NCBI GenBank assembly: GCA_020634885.1
Contig: JACKAW010000002.1
Location: forward strand, 310,001-374,000
Origin: Anaerolineales bacterium
GTDB lineage: Bacteria > Chloroflexota > Anaerolineae > Anaerolineales > Villigracilaceae
Reading direction: 5' to 3'
DNA length: 64,000 nucleotides
In this document: piece after piece, positions 39,914 to 48,486 of the stretch
Numbering within the stretch: position 1 is the stretch's first letter
How the letters are laid out: every line of letters starts with the position of its first letter
Program-made: the position numbers and the translations under genes
The notes under the pieces: model-generated
The model's database searches: none
The model's input: the letters and a program-made list of their open reading frames with translations, nothing else
Told to the model about the DNA's origin: nothing

Positions 39914-40918
39914 CTACACCCTCGGCAGATCCATCAATAAGATTTCTGCCAGAAGCCGCGAGTTGACATTCCGCTCCATCTTTGCCAGCACCGCTTCATG
40001 GTCGCTGACCACTCTTCTCGCCGCGGATAGGTCCAGCCTGCCTGCTAAAAATTCGATCTCCATATTCCGATCTACATTGATGAGCGGCGTTTCTGCGCCT
40101 GCTACGCGTAAAAGAACATCGCGCCAGTATGAGAGCCAGACCAGGATCGTCTGACGCATGGCATCTTTATCCTTGGCGAGTTTTTCGGCGTAGGAGAATT
40201 TTTCCACTTTTGGGGCGGGCAGCAGGGTCTGTAGATCGTTGAGGCGTTCTTCGCGTTTTTCCAACAAGCTGGAATCTTCCATCAACTTGCGGGCAAAGCC
40301 TGGGCGCCCGCCGGAGATGTGTGCCAGCAAACGCGCAGAGTCTTCGTCCAGGTTGCGGCTCATCAGGTCTGAGACCACCGCTTCGAGCGGCAGCGGGCGC
40401 AAGCGCAGAATTTCGCAGCGGGAGATAATGGTGGGCAAAAGCTGTTCGGGGGTATCGGCGGTCAAAAGTAGGACGACATGCGGGGGGGCTTCTTCGAGCG
40501 TTTTGAGCAAGGCGTTTGAGGCGCTCTCATTCGCTTCGTGAAAGCGCAGGAACATTGCCACCCGATATGGCGATTGATACGCTTTGAGGTTTAACGTCCG
40601 CTGTATTTCACGGATCTGATCCACCTTGAGCGTCCCGCCTTCTTTGGCATTGCCATCGTCGTCCATTGCTTGAATTACAGCTAGATCGGGGTGCTGCATG
40701 GTTTCGATCTGTTTACAGGTACGGCAGCCGCCGCATGGCTCACCGGGCGCAATGGGGGTTTCGCAATTTAAAGCTTGAGCAAAGTGGATCGCCAACGTCC
40801 GCCGTCCCACACCGGGGGGACCCACAATCAGATAGGCGTGGCGGGTTTCGCCGTTTGCCACATGACGGCGAAGCATATCCACCGCCCATTCGTGTCCGAG
40901 TAAATTCCAATTATCCAT
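39914..40918 (-). CDS. holB: DNA polymerase III delta prime subunit
   Basis: 334 residues. AAA+ clamp-loader subunit: P-loop GPPGVGRRTLAIHFAQAL, zinc finger CGGCRTCKQIETMQHPDL (with the earlier Cys at NCETP), box VII-type SRC motif in IISRCEILRL, sensor-like ESASNALLKTLEEAPPHVVLLL. Unlike E. coli HolB, the P-loop keeps GKT-like GRRT with Arg in place of Lys, in keeping with delta-prime subunits that do not hydrolyse ATP. It loads the sliding clamp with DnaX and HolA. Confidence 0.92.
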   Translation of the reverse strand: MDNWNLLGHEWAVDMLRRHVANGETRHAYLIVGPPGVGRRTLAIHFAQALNCETPIAPGEPCGGCRTCKQIETMQHPDLAVIQAMDDDGNAKEGGTLKVDQIREIQRTLNLKAYQSPYRVAMFLRFHEANESASNALLKTLEEAPPHVVLLLTADTPEQLLPTIISRCEILRLRPLPLEAVVSDLMSRNLDEDSARLLAHISGGRPGFARKLMEDSSLLEKREERLNDLQTLLPAPKVEKFSYAEKLAKDKDAMRQTILVWLSYWRDVLLRVAGAETPLINVDRNMEIEFLAGRLDLSAARRVVSDHEAVLAKMERNVNSRLLAEILLMDLPRV

Positions 40919-40966
40919 TGAGGCAAGTATCAGGTGTCAGGGGTGAGGTGTCAAGTACGTGGGGCG

Positions 40967-41866
40967 CTACTCTTTGCCAGAGCGTAGGCGCACAAATGAC
41001 TCATATCGCTCTGGGTGAATCTTGCCTGCTTTCAATGCAGTGAGTACAGCACAGCCCGGTTCATGTTGATGGGTGCAATCGCTAAATTGACAGTGTTCCA
41101 CCAAACCGCGCAGTTCGGGGAAGTACGCATCGATCTCCTCCGGTTCTGTATCCCACAGCCCAAGCGACTTCCACCCTGGGGTATCGGCGACATAGCCGCC
41201 TTCAAATGCAAACATCTGGCGGACGACGGTGGTGTGCCGTCCCTTCTTCATGGCAGTGCTGATCTCATTCACGGCAAGCCCCAGCCCGGGCTGCAGGGCG
41301 TTAAGCAGGCTCGATTTGCCCACCCCGCTGGGTCCGGCAAAGGCGCTGATCTTTCCACTCAATTGAGCGCGGAGTTCTTCCAGTCCGCTTTTATTAATGG
41401 TCGAAGTGTAAATGACCCGATACCCAATCTCTTCATACATGCCAAAGATACCGCGGGGGTCATCGACTGTATCGGTTTTGTTGGCAACGATGGTGACGGG
41501 AATCTGTTGTTTTTCAGCGATGATGAGAAAACGATCCAGCATCTTGAGGCGCGGCGCAGGATTGGAACACGCAAAGACGAAGACCGCCTGATTCGGATTA
41601 GATAAAAGCACCTGTTGGTAGACCCCGCCCGGGCGCGGGTCGAGCCGGACGATGGCTTGTTTGCGCTCGTGGACGGTTTCTACCACGCCGGAGCCGTCCT
41701 CCAGAATCGTAATATCCACTTTATCCCCAAGGGCGGCAATATCTCCTTTGGCTCTGCCTTGCTTGAGTTTGCCGCGCAGTTGACAAATAATTACGCCCTC
41801 TCCGGTTTCGACCCAAAAGAAACCGGATTGGGCTTTGATAATGAGACCTTGTATGTTTTCTTTCAT
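40967..41866 (-). CDS. rsgA: Ribosome small subunit-dependent GTPase A
   Basis: 299 residues. RsgA helps mature the 30S subunit. N-terminal OB fold (1-70), then a circularly permuted GTPase in the order G4 (IVANKTD), G1 (GPSGVGKSSLLNAL), G3 (DTPGWKSLGL), then the C-terminal zinc motif CQFSDCTHQHEPGCAV (C-x4-C-x-H-x5-C spacing). Full length. Located between the PBP and holB genes on the same strand; the start lies 43 bases after the PBP stop. Confidence 0.95.
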   Translation of the reverse strand: MKENIQGLIIKAQSGFFWVETGEGVIICQLRGKLKQGRAKGDIAALGDKVDITILEDGSGVVETVHERKQAIVRLDPRPGGVYQQVLLSNPNQAVFVFACSNPAPRLKMLDRFLIIAEKQQIPVTIVANKTDTVDDPRGIFGMYEEIGYRVIYTSTINKSGLEELRAQLSGKISAFAGPSGVGKSSLLNALQPGLGLAVNEISTAMKKGRHTTVVRQMFAFEGGYVADTPGWKSLGLWDTEPEEIDAYFPELRGLVEHCQFSDCTHQHEPGCAVLTALKAGKIHPERYESFVRLRSGKE

Positions 41867-41909
41867 AGGCTTTGGGAGACAGTCTGTACGGACTGTCTCC
41901 TCATGTTGT

Positions 41910-44147
41910 TTACGGGATCAAGCCGTTACTGGCTGGGGCGGGGGTGTTGGGCGGGTACCCGATCTGACCGAAATCGTAATACTGACGCTGCGGGCTGCCG
42001 TAGTAATAGGTTTCGACCATGGCGCGGAAGAATGGCACGGCGTACTCAGACCCTTCGCCAATGTTCTCGCCGACCGCTACGATGGCAATATCGGGTAAGC
42101 CGGTGTTCGCTTCGTTATTGGTGTACCCGGCAAACCAGCCGTGTGGTTTTCCGCTGCCAGATTCGGCGGTGCCGGTTTTTCCCAGTACGGTGAATTGCAA
42201 TCCGCGCATGTTGAAGCGCGCAGTTCCTTTGGGGTCTTCCACCACCATCAGCATGGCTTCCCGCAGAATTTCGAGGTTATCCTGCCGCAGTGGAAGTGTG
42301 CCCTGTGCCTCAGGTTTGAATGAAAGGATCGGGTCGCCATCCACGGGCTGAATTTTATCTACAAGCTGCGGACGGTAGAGTGTGCCGCCGTTGGCAATGG
42401 CAGCAATAAAACGGACAACCTGTAACGGGGTGACCAGAACTTCACCCTGCCCAATGGATTGATTGACTGCATCCACCTGAGAGGCGGGGGGGACGATCTG
42501 ACCGGCTTCTTCGGGGATTTGCTGAATGCCAGTGCGTGCGCCCAAGCCAAACGCGAGCGCCATGTTTGTAATGTCATTGCCGCGATCCCAGTTGGTAAAC
42601 AGGTCGTTGCCGATGTGCCAGTAATAGGGGTTGCAGGAGCGCATTAAACTTTCCTGCAAGGTGATTACACCAGAAGGGACGCTATCAACAGTGTTACAGA
42701 AATCCCCTGCTGCAATCCTATCCTGACAGTGCTGGTAGGTCCAGTCATAGCGGATCTGGTCGTTCAGTTCTGTAAATTCGTATTGGCAATCGTATTCGGT
42801 GTCTTTCAAATACAAACCGCTTTCAAGCGCGGCTGAAAAGGTGATGATCTTGAACACCGAGCCCAAGGGTAGCTGCCCTTGTGAAACGCGATTTAGTAAA
42901 GGCGTTCTGGCATCATTGAGAATGCTGGTCAATGCCTGGCTGTTTGGGTTGGTTGCTTCAAAGAGATTGGGGTCAAAGTCGGGTCCTGAAGCAATGGCAA
43001 GGATGCGCCCCGAATCCACTTCCATGACCACGATGGCGCCACGATAATATTCAATGGCTTGTTGTGCCCAGTATTGCATGTTGCTGTCAATGGTGAGGTA
43101 GACTGAATCGGCGGCTTGCGGGGAACTCTGTCCCAGGGTGGAGATGATTTGCCCGGTGGGGCTGACCACGCGTAGAATACCGCCATGCTGCCCTGCCAGG
43201 TAATCTTCTGCCCATTTTTCGATGCCGTCCTGACCAATGCGTTCACTGCCGTTGTAGCCTTTGCGGCGATATTCGTTCAACTGTTCGGGTGAAATGGAAA
43301 GGGTGTACCCCACCGATTGTGGAGCCAGACCGCCTCTAAAATAATAACGAGATTCGTATTCGCTCCACACCAACCCGCCCGGGTTAATGGAAAGCAGACG
43401 CTGGGCTTCTTCACGCGTCCCTTCGCACATGGGCAAATACCAGCCGGGTCCGGCGGCATCGATCTGATTTTGAATGGCAAGTGGATCAAAGCCGCATAGT
43501 CGTCCCAACTCACTGGTGAGCGCGCCGATCATATCGTAGTTGATCTGGTCGGTTTGAATGCCAAAGGCAAAGGCTTTCGATTGGGTGGCTATGGGCTGCC
43601 CGCGATAGTCGTAAATATCGCCTCGGGCAGGGACGCTGTATTCCATTGCCAGCACATTACCGCCCGCCAACTCAGGCAAGATCAGTGCATCGTCCCACTG
43701 TATCTTCCAGTTATTATCTTCGTTTACAAGGCGCATAACGATCTCGCGTGAAATATCGCCAGCCAGAACGGTCTGGTAATTGATCGTGTACCCCACTTCA
43801 GCGTTGAACGGGCTGATGGTCGAGTTCCCCACCACCACGTCAATGCTTGATGCGCTCATCGTATTCAAGGCATCATTCCACCGTTTGGAGAAATCCTCCA
43901 ACGTTATAGCTTCGCGGCTGGCGGTTGAAAGCATGGCATACATCACTTCGTAATCGTCGTTCTTCAACGCATCAAAGAACGCTGTTACTGCGGCTTTGGC
44001 ATCTGGCGCCGGTGTAATGCGAACCTGCGGCGCAGGCAGGGGGGTATCTGTAGCAAAAATAGACCCGCCGCCGCCCACCCCTGAGGATGTACACCCGGCA
44101 AGCATCAAAGCAATAATAATGAAATTGAGCAGTCGTAATGACTTCAT
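41910..44147 (-). CDS. Lipoprotein class B penicillin-binding protein with MecA-type N-terminal domain
   Basis: 745 residues from MKSLRLLNFIIIALMLAGC, with GAAAGGAAA upstream. It has a lipobox (LAGC, Cys 19) instead of a plain membrane anchor. Residues about 47-155 are an NTF2/MecA_N-like domain (AVTAFFDALKNDDYEVMYAM; NWKIQWDDALILPEL), as in PBP2a. The PBP dimer domain follows (SVPARGDIYDYRGQPIATQ). The transpeptidase has all three motifs: SVFK (active Ser, near residue 422), SCN (MRSCNPYYW) and KTGT (LGKTGTAES). It cross-links peptidoglycan, probably in elongation. No RodA gene lies beside it. The layout suggests low beta-lactam affinity only by analogy. Confidence 0.88.
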   Translation of the reverse strand: MKSLRLLNFIIIALMLAGCTSSGVGGGGSIFATDTPLPAPQVRITPAPDAKAAVTAFFDALKNDDYEVMYAMLSTASREAITLEDFSKRWNDALNTMSASSIDVVVGNSTISPFNAEVGYTINYQTVLAGDISREIVMRLVNEDNNWKIQWDDALILPELAGGNVLAMEYSVPARGDIYDYRGQPIATQSKAFAFGIQTDQINYDMIGALTSELGRLCGFDPLAIQNQIDAAGPGWYLPMCEGTREEAQRLLSINPGGLVWSEYESRYYFRGGLAPQSVGYTLSISPEQLNEYRRKGYNGSERIGQDGIEKWAEDYLAGQHGGILRVVSPTGQIISTLGQSSPQAADSVYLTIDSNMQYWAQQAIEYYRGAIVVMEVDSGRILAIASGPDFDPNLFEATNPNSQALTSILNDARTPLLNRVSQGQLPLGSVFKIITFSAALESGLYLKDTEYDCQYEFTELNDQIRYDWTYQHCQDRIAAGDFCNTVDSVPSGVITLQESLMRSCNPYYWHIGNDLFTNWDRGNDITNMALAFGLGARTGIQQIPEEAGQIVPPASQVDAVNQSIGQGEVLVTPLQVVRFIAAIANGGTLYRPQLVDKIQPVDGDPILSFKPEAQGTLPLRQDNLEILREAMLMVVEDPKGTARFNMRGLQFTVLGKTGTAESGSGKPHGWFAGYTNNEANTGLPDIAIVAVGENIGEGSEYAVPFFRAMVETYYYGSPQRQYYDFGQIGYPPNTPAPASNGLIP

Positions 44148-44164
44148 TCGTTTCCTTTCGAACA

Positions 44165-44827
44165 TTAAGCAACCATTTCGCCGCTTAAAACGGCAGGTGA
44201 TATTTTGCAATCATACTTTAAAAGAGATTGACATGCCGCAGGCACATCTTCAGAAGTGCTCAACTCAAATTTACGCAACGCCCGCAGCACATGGCACATG
44301 GGCAAGCCCATCACCCCGGCATAACACCCCGCCATTGCAGCCACTGGTTGAAACTCGGCATGTTGAATGGCATACGCCCCCGCCTTATCCATTGGGTCGC
44401 CGGTTTGGATGTACGCCTCGATCTCGGCGTCTGAATAATTCCGCATCGGCACATCTGTGATCGAAAGCTCAGTGATCCTCTTCTCGCCGCGCAGCACACA
44501 AACCGCCGTCATTACTTGATGCGTCCGCCCGCGCAACTGATTTAACATGCGGCGGGCATCGGCTTCATCGACGGGCTTGCCAATGATCTCGTCTCCATCC
44601 ACCACGGTTGTATCCGAGCCGATGATCACCGCCTCAAACCCCGCCCGGGGCTGAATCGCCAATGCTTTAGCTTGTGCCAGTCTGATAACGTATTCGCGCG
44701 GCGTTTCCTTTTCAAAGGGAGTTTCATCCACGTCCGCCGCCAGAATGCTGAAATCCCAGCCTGCCAAACCAAATAACTGCTTTCGGCGCGGAGAGTTCGA
44801 TGCCAATATAAACGTTGTTTTTTCCAT
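44165..44827 (-). CDS. maf: Maf family nucleoside triphosphate pyrophosphatase
   Basis: 220 residues. Maf hydrolyses dTTP/UTP or modified nucleotides to monophosphates. Motifs: LASNSPRRKQLFGLAGWDF (N-terminal substrate loop), DETPFEKETPREYVIRLA, IGSDTTVVDGDEIIGKP and RGRTHQVMTAV. Family usual length is about 190-200 residues; a C-terminal extension of about 30 residues is present here. First gene of the maf-PBP-rsgA-holB run; a TAGAAT box lies 10 nt before its start. Confidence 0.93.
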   Translation of the reverse strand: MEKTTFILASNSPRRKQLFGLAGWDFSILAADVDETPFEKETPREYVIRLAQAKALAIQPRAGFEAVIIGSDTTVVDGDEIIGKPVDEADARRMLNQLRGRTHQVMTAVCVLRGEKRITELSITDVPMRNYSDAEIEAYIQTGDPMDKAGAYAIQHAEFQPVAAMAGCYAGVMGLPMCHVLRALRKFELSTSEDVPAACQSLLKYDCKISPAVLSGEMVA

Positions 44828-44949
44828 TAAACGCAGGATTCTAACACAGTCATTTTTGGCGGATTAAAGAGGGCTAAGGATGGGCGTCCTAAAAAATTGT
44901 GGGTGCCCTGCGAAGATTTAAGGATAATAATGGACTTCATCAGAAACAA

Positions 44950-44984
44950 GCAGATGACAGCCGCATTTGCAACTGTCACCTGCT
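44950..44984 (-). terminator. Terminator-like hairpin after the FAH-family gene
   Basis: GCAGATGACAG with CTGTCACCTGC (one mismatch) and on the reverse strand a following TTGTTTCTG. It lies 20 bases beyond the stop of the gene at 45005. Confidence 0.5.
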
Positions 44985-45004
44985 CAACTTTTAAACGAAA
45001 TAAT

Positions 45005-45763
45005 TTACGCTTTTACCGGGTTGCTTAATTTTCCCAACCCTTCAATTTCCACATCCACAACATCACCATTCTTTAGCTCACCGACCCCGGCAGGTGTGCC
45101 GGTGAAAATGAGGTCGCCGGGTTCAAGCGTCATTACCGAAGAGATGTAAGCGATCAACGTGCCGACGTTGAAGACCATATCGCGGGTGGAAGCCATTTGC
45201 CGCATCTGCCCGTTGACGCGGCAGGTAACGACCGCATCCGACGGGTCGAACTCGGTATCGATCCACGGACCAAACGAGCAGAAGGTATCGAAGCCCTTGG
45301 CGCGAGTCCACTGGTCGTCACTTTTTTGCAGGTCACGGGCGGTTATGTCGTTGCCTATCGTGTAGCCAAAGATGTATTCCTTTGCCTGTTCTGCCGTGAC
45401 ATTTTTGGCGCGTTTGCCGATCACCACCACCAACTCACCTTCGTGTTCCACCTGTTTGGATTGTGCCGGTAGGACAATATGTTCACCTATGGCAATGATG
45501 GAAGAAGGCGGCTTCAAAAAGAGCAGCGGAATTTTCGGCACTTCATTGCCGAGTTCCTTGGCATGGTCAATATAATTTCGCCCCACACATACGATCTTGC
45601 TGGGTTCACACGGCGCAAGAATTTTCGTCTCCTTTAATGGAGTCCGCGCTTCGCGGCGGCGATATTCGCCAAAGATATTTCCCTGCACTTCGCCGACCTT
45701 ATCTTCCAATATCCAGCCATGGGTGGCTGTGCCTTCTGTGTTTTGATAACGGATAATTCGCAT
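45005..45763 (-). CDS. Fumarylacetoacetate hydrolase family protein
   Basis: 252 residues. The FAH fold cleaves C-C bonds or decarboxylates/isomerises oxo acids. Motifs: KIVCVGRNYIDHAKELGNE, the metal ligands in VEHEGELVVVIGKRAKNV, GYTIGNDITARDLQ, KGFDTFCSFGPWI and the C-terminal FTGTPAGVGEL. Close to the 2-hydroxyhepta-2,4-diene-dioate isomerase/acylpyruvase branch (FAHD1-like). No aromatic degradation genes nearby, so an oxaloacetate or acylpyruvate role is as likely. Confidence 0.9.
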   Translation of the reverse strand: MRIIRYQNTEGTATHGWILEDKVGEVQGNIFGEYRRREARTPLKETKILAPCEPSKIVCVGRNYIDHAKELGNEVPKIPLLFLKPPSSIIAIGEHIVLPAQSKQVEHEGELVVVIGKRAKNVTAEQAKEYIFGYTIGNDITARDLQKSDDQWTRAKGFDTFCSFGPWIDTEFDPSDAVVTCRVNGQMRQMASTRDMVFNVGTLIAYISSVMTLEPGDLIFTGTPAGVGELKNGDVVDVEIEGLGKLSNPVKA

Positions 45764-45791
45764 AATTCCTCTTTGAATTCTTGTCTTGCGG

Positions 45792-46277
45792 CTATTTCCC
45801 TTTATATTCGTGGATGTTCAACCTATCTACATTCAAGAGCAATTCACTTACCGGCTCTCCCAAACGGGGGTGAATAAGGTCTGGTGCAATTTCGTTCAGC
45901 GGCACGAGCACAAATCCACGTTGATGCAGGCGCGGGTGGGGGATGACCAGCGGCGGCGTTTCAATGATCTCATCATCATAGAACAGGATGTCAATATCGA
46001 TCAGGCGTGGACCATTTTCAAAACTGGGTTCCCGCCCCAGCGCGGTCTCGAGCCGTTTCAAATGTCCGAGCAGGTCTTCCGGCTGCATGTACGTCTTTGC
46101 CATCAAAACCTGATTCAAAAACATCGGCTGATCAGTGTGACCCCAGGGAGGCGTTTCATACACCTTCGATTTTTTCTTCACATCCATTTGAGGCGGAAGG
46201 TTCGAGATGGCATTTTTCAAATTGGCAGAACGGTTGCCCATGTTGCTGCCGATGGCAAGGTAAACGATGTGATCCAT
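45792..46277 (-). CDS. folK: 6-hydroxymethyl-7,8-dihydropterin pyrophosphokinase
   Basis: 161 residues, normal length. FolK transfers pyrophosphate from ATP in folate synthesis. Motifs: VYLAIGSNMGNRSANL, SKVYETPPWGHTDQPMFLN, LETALGREPSFENGPRLIDIDILFYDD (in pieces ALGREPSFENGPR and LIDIDILFYDD) and PHPRLHQRGFVLVPL. All catalytic Asp/His/Arg residues are in place. Other folate genes are not adjacent. Confidence 0.95.
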   Translation of the reverse strand: MDHIVYLAIGSNMGNRSANLKNAISNLPPQMDVKKKSKVYETPPWGHTDQPMFLNQVLMAKTYMQPEDLLGHLKRLETALGREPSFENGPRLIDIDILFYDDEIIETPPLVIPHPRLHQRGFVLVPLNEIAPDLIHPRLGEPVSELLLNVDRLNIHEYKGK

Positions 46278-46297
46278 GCTGCTTCCTTTCTGTAAAA

Positions 46298-47137
46298 CTA
46301 AATGGCGTGCTCGTCAAAATGTTCCACAACATCGGCGGCAAGCCACTCTTCAATGGTTGGGTTCTCAAATGCGCTGTCTGACAGGCTACGCACGAGTTCG
46401 ATCATTTCCAATCGTTTTTTCTCGTACAAAGCGCGCAGGTCAGCTTCTTTTGTGCTTCTAAATTTTGAAATGATCTCGGCGTTGAAGGCATCCGTCTCGC
46501 CGGGACCGGCATATGTGAACGAAGGGTCTTTCAACGCACCGTTTACGGCGGTTACGCCTTCATCCCACCACATAAAATTATGCGCCAGCAGGTCTTCAAA
46601 ACGTGCGGCATTTTGCTTGCGTAAAAATTCTTCCTTCTTATCCGAAGCATCAAATGCCTGAATGTAATTGCCCCACTCATGTTCAAGCGTATCGAGTGTA
46701 AGGAATTTGCTCAACGCGACGAGATGCTCACGGGCATGATGAATGAAGATGCCGTGGATGCGCCCCCAAACGCGCTTATCTTCAAACGCCGCCTCATTCA
46801 TAGACTTGAAATCTGCTGCGGCTTTCTGACGGTTTTTCTCAAAGTGAGCTAAGAACTCGGCTTCATCCCAATCTTTATACTTCGCCACCGCTTCGGCATT
46901 GAACACGTCAAAATCATATTTCTTGCGTTCGATCTCGCGTCCTTCTGCCAACGCAATGATATCGGGCAGCATCTCTTCCCACCACGAAAGGATATGCGCC
47001 AGCATATCGCGGAATTGATCGTATCCCTGCCTGCGGACTCGTTGCAAGCCGTCCAACTTTGGCAGGCGGTTAAAGCGTTCGATATAGGTTGCCCATTCAA
47101 TTTCCACAAAATCTATTGCACGTTGTTTTCTGCTCAT
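46298..47137 (-). CDS. Tandem ClbS/DfsB-like (DUF1706) four-helix protein
   Basis: 279 residues from MSRKQRAIDF, start set by GGAG 7 nt upstream. Two similar halves of about 140 residues: half one has YDQFRDMLAHILSWWEEMLP and half two RFEDLLAHNFMWWDEGVTAV; each is followed by a 'D.FNAE....K' segment (YDFDVFNAEAVAKYKDW; ETDAFNAEIISKFRST) and a late helix with H or E (WGRIHGIFIHHAREHLVAL; EEWLAADVVEHFDEHA). DinB/ClbS-type proteins include colibactin-resistance hydrolases, but the function of most members is unknown. The tandem layout is unusual; single domains are the rule. Confidence 0.75.
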   Translation of the reverse strand: MSRKQRAIDFVEIEWATYIERFNRLPKLDGLQRVRRQGYDQFRDMLAHILSWWEEMLPDIIALAEGREIERKKYDFDVFNAEAVAKYKDWDEAEFLAHFEKNRQKAAADFKSMNEAAFEDKRVWGRIHGIFIHHAREHLVALSKFLTLDTLEHEWGNYIQAFDASDKKEEFLRKQNAARFEDLLAHNFMWWDEGVTAVNGALKDPSFTYAGPGETDAFNAEIISKFRSTKEADLRALYEKKRLEMIELVRSLSDSAFENPTIEEWLAADVVEHFDEHAI

Positions 47138-47212
47138 TGTTATCTCCATAATTTTGCATCGATGGTCGAGTAGCCCTGAGCGCTCTTCGAAGGGCATATC
47201 GAGACCACCCGT

Positions 47213-47680
47213 TTACTCAAACAATTCTACAACTTCCACGTTCCCCAAGCCCATCATCAAATCCGTGGACTTAATAATGACTGCCGTATCGCGCATACCC
47301 GACCCAATGGACAATTCATCTTCCTTCAACACCCCCGCCTCAACCATAACCCGCACCGGCTTCAACAACCCAAACGGACCCACCGTCCCAATGCGGTAGC
47401 CGGTCACGTCCAGCACCTCTTCAGGGGTCGCCATCGTAATCCGCGACTTGCCAAGGATTTTCCGCAGAAGCTTCCACGAAATTTGACCCGGACCCGCCAC
47501 AAGGACAAGAGCAAACTCATCCTCACTCAAGCGGAAGAGAATCGTCCGCACGATCTGCGAAGGGCGCTGCCCTCGGTCACTGGCGGCTTTCTCGAGCGAA
47601 TCCACTGGCGTGATGTGCTGAAAGATTTGGTGGGGGATATTTAATTTTTCTAAAGCCATACTGACAGGGGGATTTTCCAT
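47213..47680 (-). CDS. YbaK/ProRS-type aminoacyl-tRNA deacylase domain protein
   Basis: 155 residues from MENPPVSMALEKLNIPHQIF. Free-standing editing domains hydrolyse wrongly charged tRNA such as Cys- or Ala-tRNA-Pro. Family marks: RPSQIVRTILFRL (the conserved Lys is here Arg), EFALVLVAGPGQISWKLLRKIL, and the GTVGPFGL motif that lines the active site; then MRDTAVIIKSTDLMMGLG. Probable leaderless mRNA (see promoter). Target tRNA unclear. Confidence 0.85.
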   Translation of the reverse strand: MENPPVSMALEKLNIPHQIFQHITPVDSLEKAASDRGQRPSQIVRTILFRLSEDEFALVLVAGPGQISWKLLRKILGKSRITMATPEEVLDVTGYRIGTVGPFGLLKPVRVMVEAGVLKEDELSIGSGMRDTAVIIKSTDLMMGLGNVEVVELFE

Positions 47681-47687
47681 GACTGTG

Positions 47688-47693
47688 ATTCTA
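47688..47693 (-). promoter_or_regulatory. -10 box of a probable leaderless promoter
   Basis: TAGAAT on the reverse strand ending 7 nt before the YbaK-like ATG; no Shine-Dalgarno. Confidence 0.4.
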
Positions 47694-47703
47694 ACTGAAA
47701 ATA

Positions 47704-47731
47704 AAACCTGCGCCATTGTAGGCGCAGGATG
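47704..47731 (-). terminator. Rho-independent terminator of nth
   Basis: CCTGCGCC (47707-47714) with GGCGCAGG (47721-47728); on the reverse strand it is followed by TTTTATTTT. It sits just after the nth stop and overlaps the promoter region of the YbaK-like gene. Confidence 0.8.
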
Positions 47732-47734
47732 TTC

Positions 47735-48400
47735 TTATTTTGTTTTTTCTTTGAAGTCACACAGGTGATTGATCGGGCATTGCGGACACAGCGGTTTGCG
47801 TGCATTGCACACCTCCCGTCCCAAGCGGATGATGTTGAGATGCGCGGCGTAATATGTCTCTGGCGGAAAAACGGATTCAAGATGCGGGTGCGCTTGCTCC
47901 ACGGTCATCTTTTCGGGGCGCAAGCCAATGCGACCCGTGACGCGGTACACGTGCGTATCCACTGGGAAGGCGGGAATGCCAAGTGAGAAGCACAAAACGA
48001 TGGCGGCAGTTTTTGGTCCCACGCCGTTGAACTTGGTCAGCCAGCTTCGCGCTTCTTCCAGTGGCAGTTCTGCGAGGAATTGAAGGTCGAGCGAGCCGCG
48101 TTCTGCGGTGATGGCTTGCAGCACCTGCTGTATGCGCGGACCTTTTTGATTCGCCAGCCCTGCCGGTTTAATGGCTTCGATCACATCTTTTTCTTTTGTG
48201 TCGCGCACGGCTTCCCAAGTTGGGTACTTCGCACGCAAGGCTTCGAAGGCGCGGTCACGGTTTACGTCGTTGGTATTTTGCGAAAGGATCGTCGAAACCA
48301 GTTCGTCAATGGCGGGCAGCGGGTTGCGCCAGATCGGCTCACCAAAAACCTTGAGCAAGGTTTCATGGATTTCGATTGCGCGGGCTTGTAGATTTTTCAT
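47735..48400 (-). CDS. nth: Endonuclease III-type DNA glycosylase/lyase
   Basis: 221 residues. Removes oxidised pyrimidines. Helix-hairpin-helix FNGVGPKTAAIVL contains the catalytic Lys, and VDTHVYRVTGRIGL the catalytic Asp. The 4Fe-4S cluster cysteines C-x6-C-x2-C-x5-C appear in CNARKPLCPQCPINHLC. Full length. A TAAATT sequence lies 6-7 nt before the ATG with no ribosome site, so a leaderless transcript is possible. Confidence 0.93.
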   Translation of the reverse strand: MKNLQARAIEIHETLLKVFGEPIWRNPLPAIDELVSTILSQNTNDVNRDRAFEALRAKYPTWEAVRDTKEKDVIEAIKPAGLANQKGPRIQQVLQAITAERGSLDLQFLAELPLEEARSWLTKFNGVGPKTAAIVLCFSLGIPAFPVDTHVYRVTGRIGLRPEKMTVEQAHPHLESVFPPETYYAAHLNIIRLGREVCNARKPLCPQCPINHLCDFKEKTK

Positions 48401-48412
48401 GGAGAGAATTTA

Positions 48413-48479
48413 ACCACAGAGTTCACAGAGAACACGGAGCAAAACTATAGGTACTCTGTGCCTCCGTGTTCTTTGTGGT
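48413..48479. repeat. Palindromic repeat (ACCACAGAG type)
   Basis: ACCACAGAGTTCACAGAG then AACACGGAG mirrored by CTCCGTGTTCTTTGTGGT. This A/C-rich palindrome type occurs between genes in many bacteria. It fills the gap between nth and the asparaginase gene. Confidence 0.7.
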
Positions 48480-48486
48480 GAGGGTT

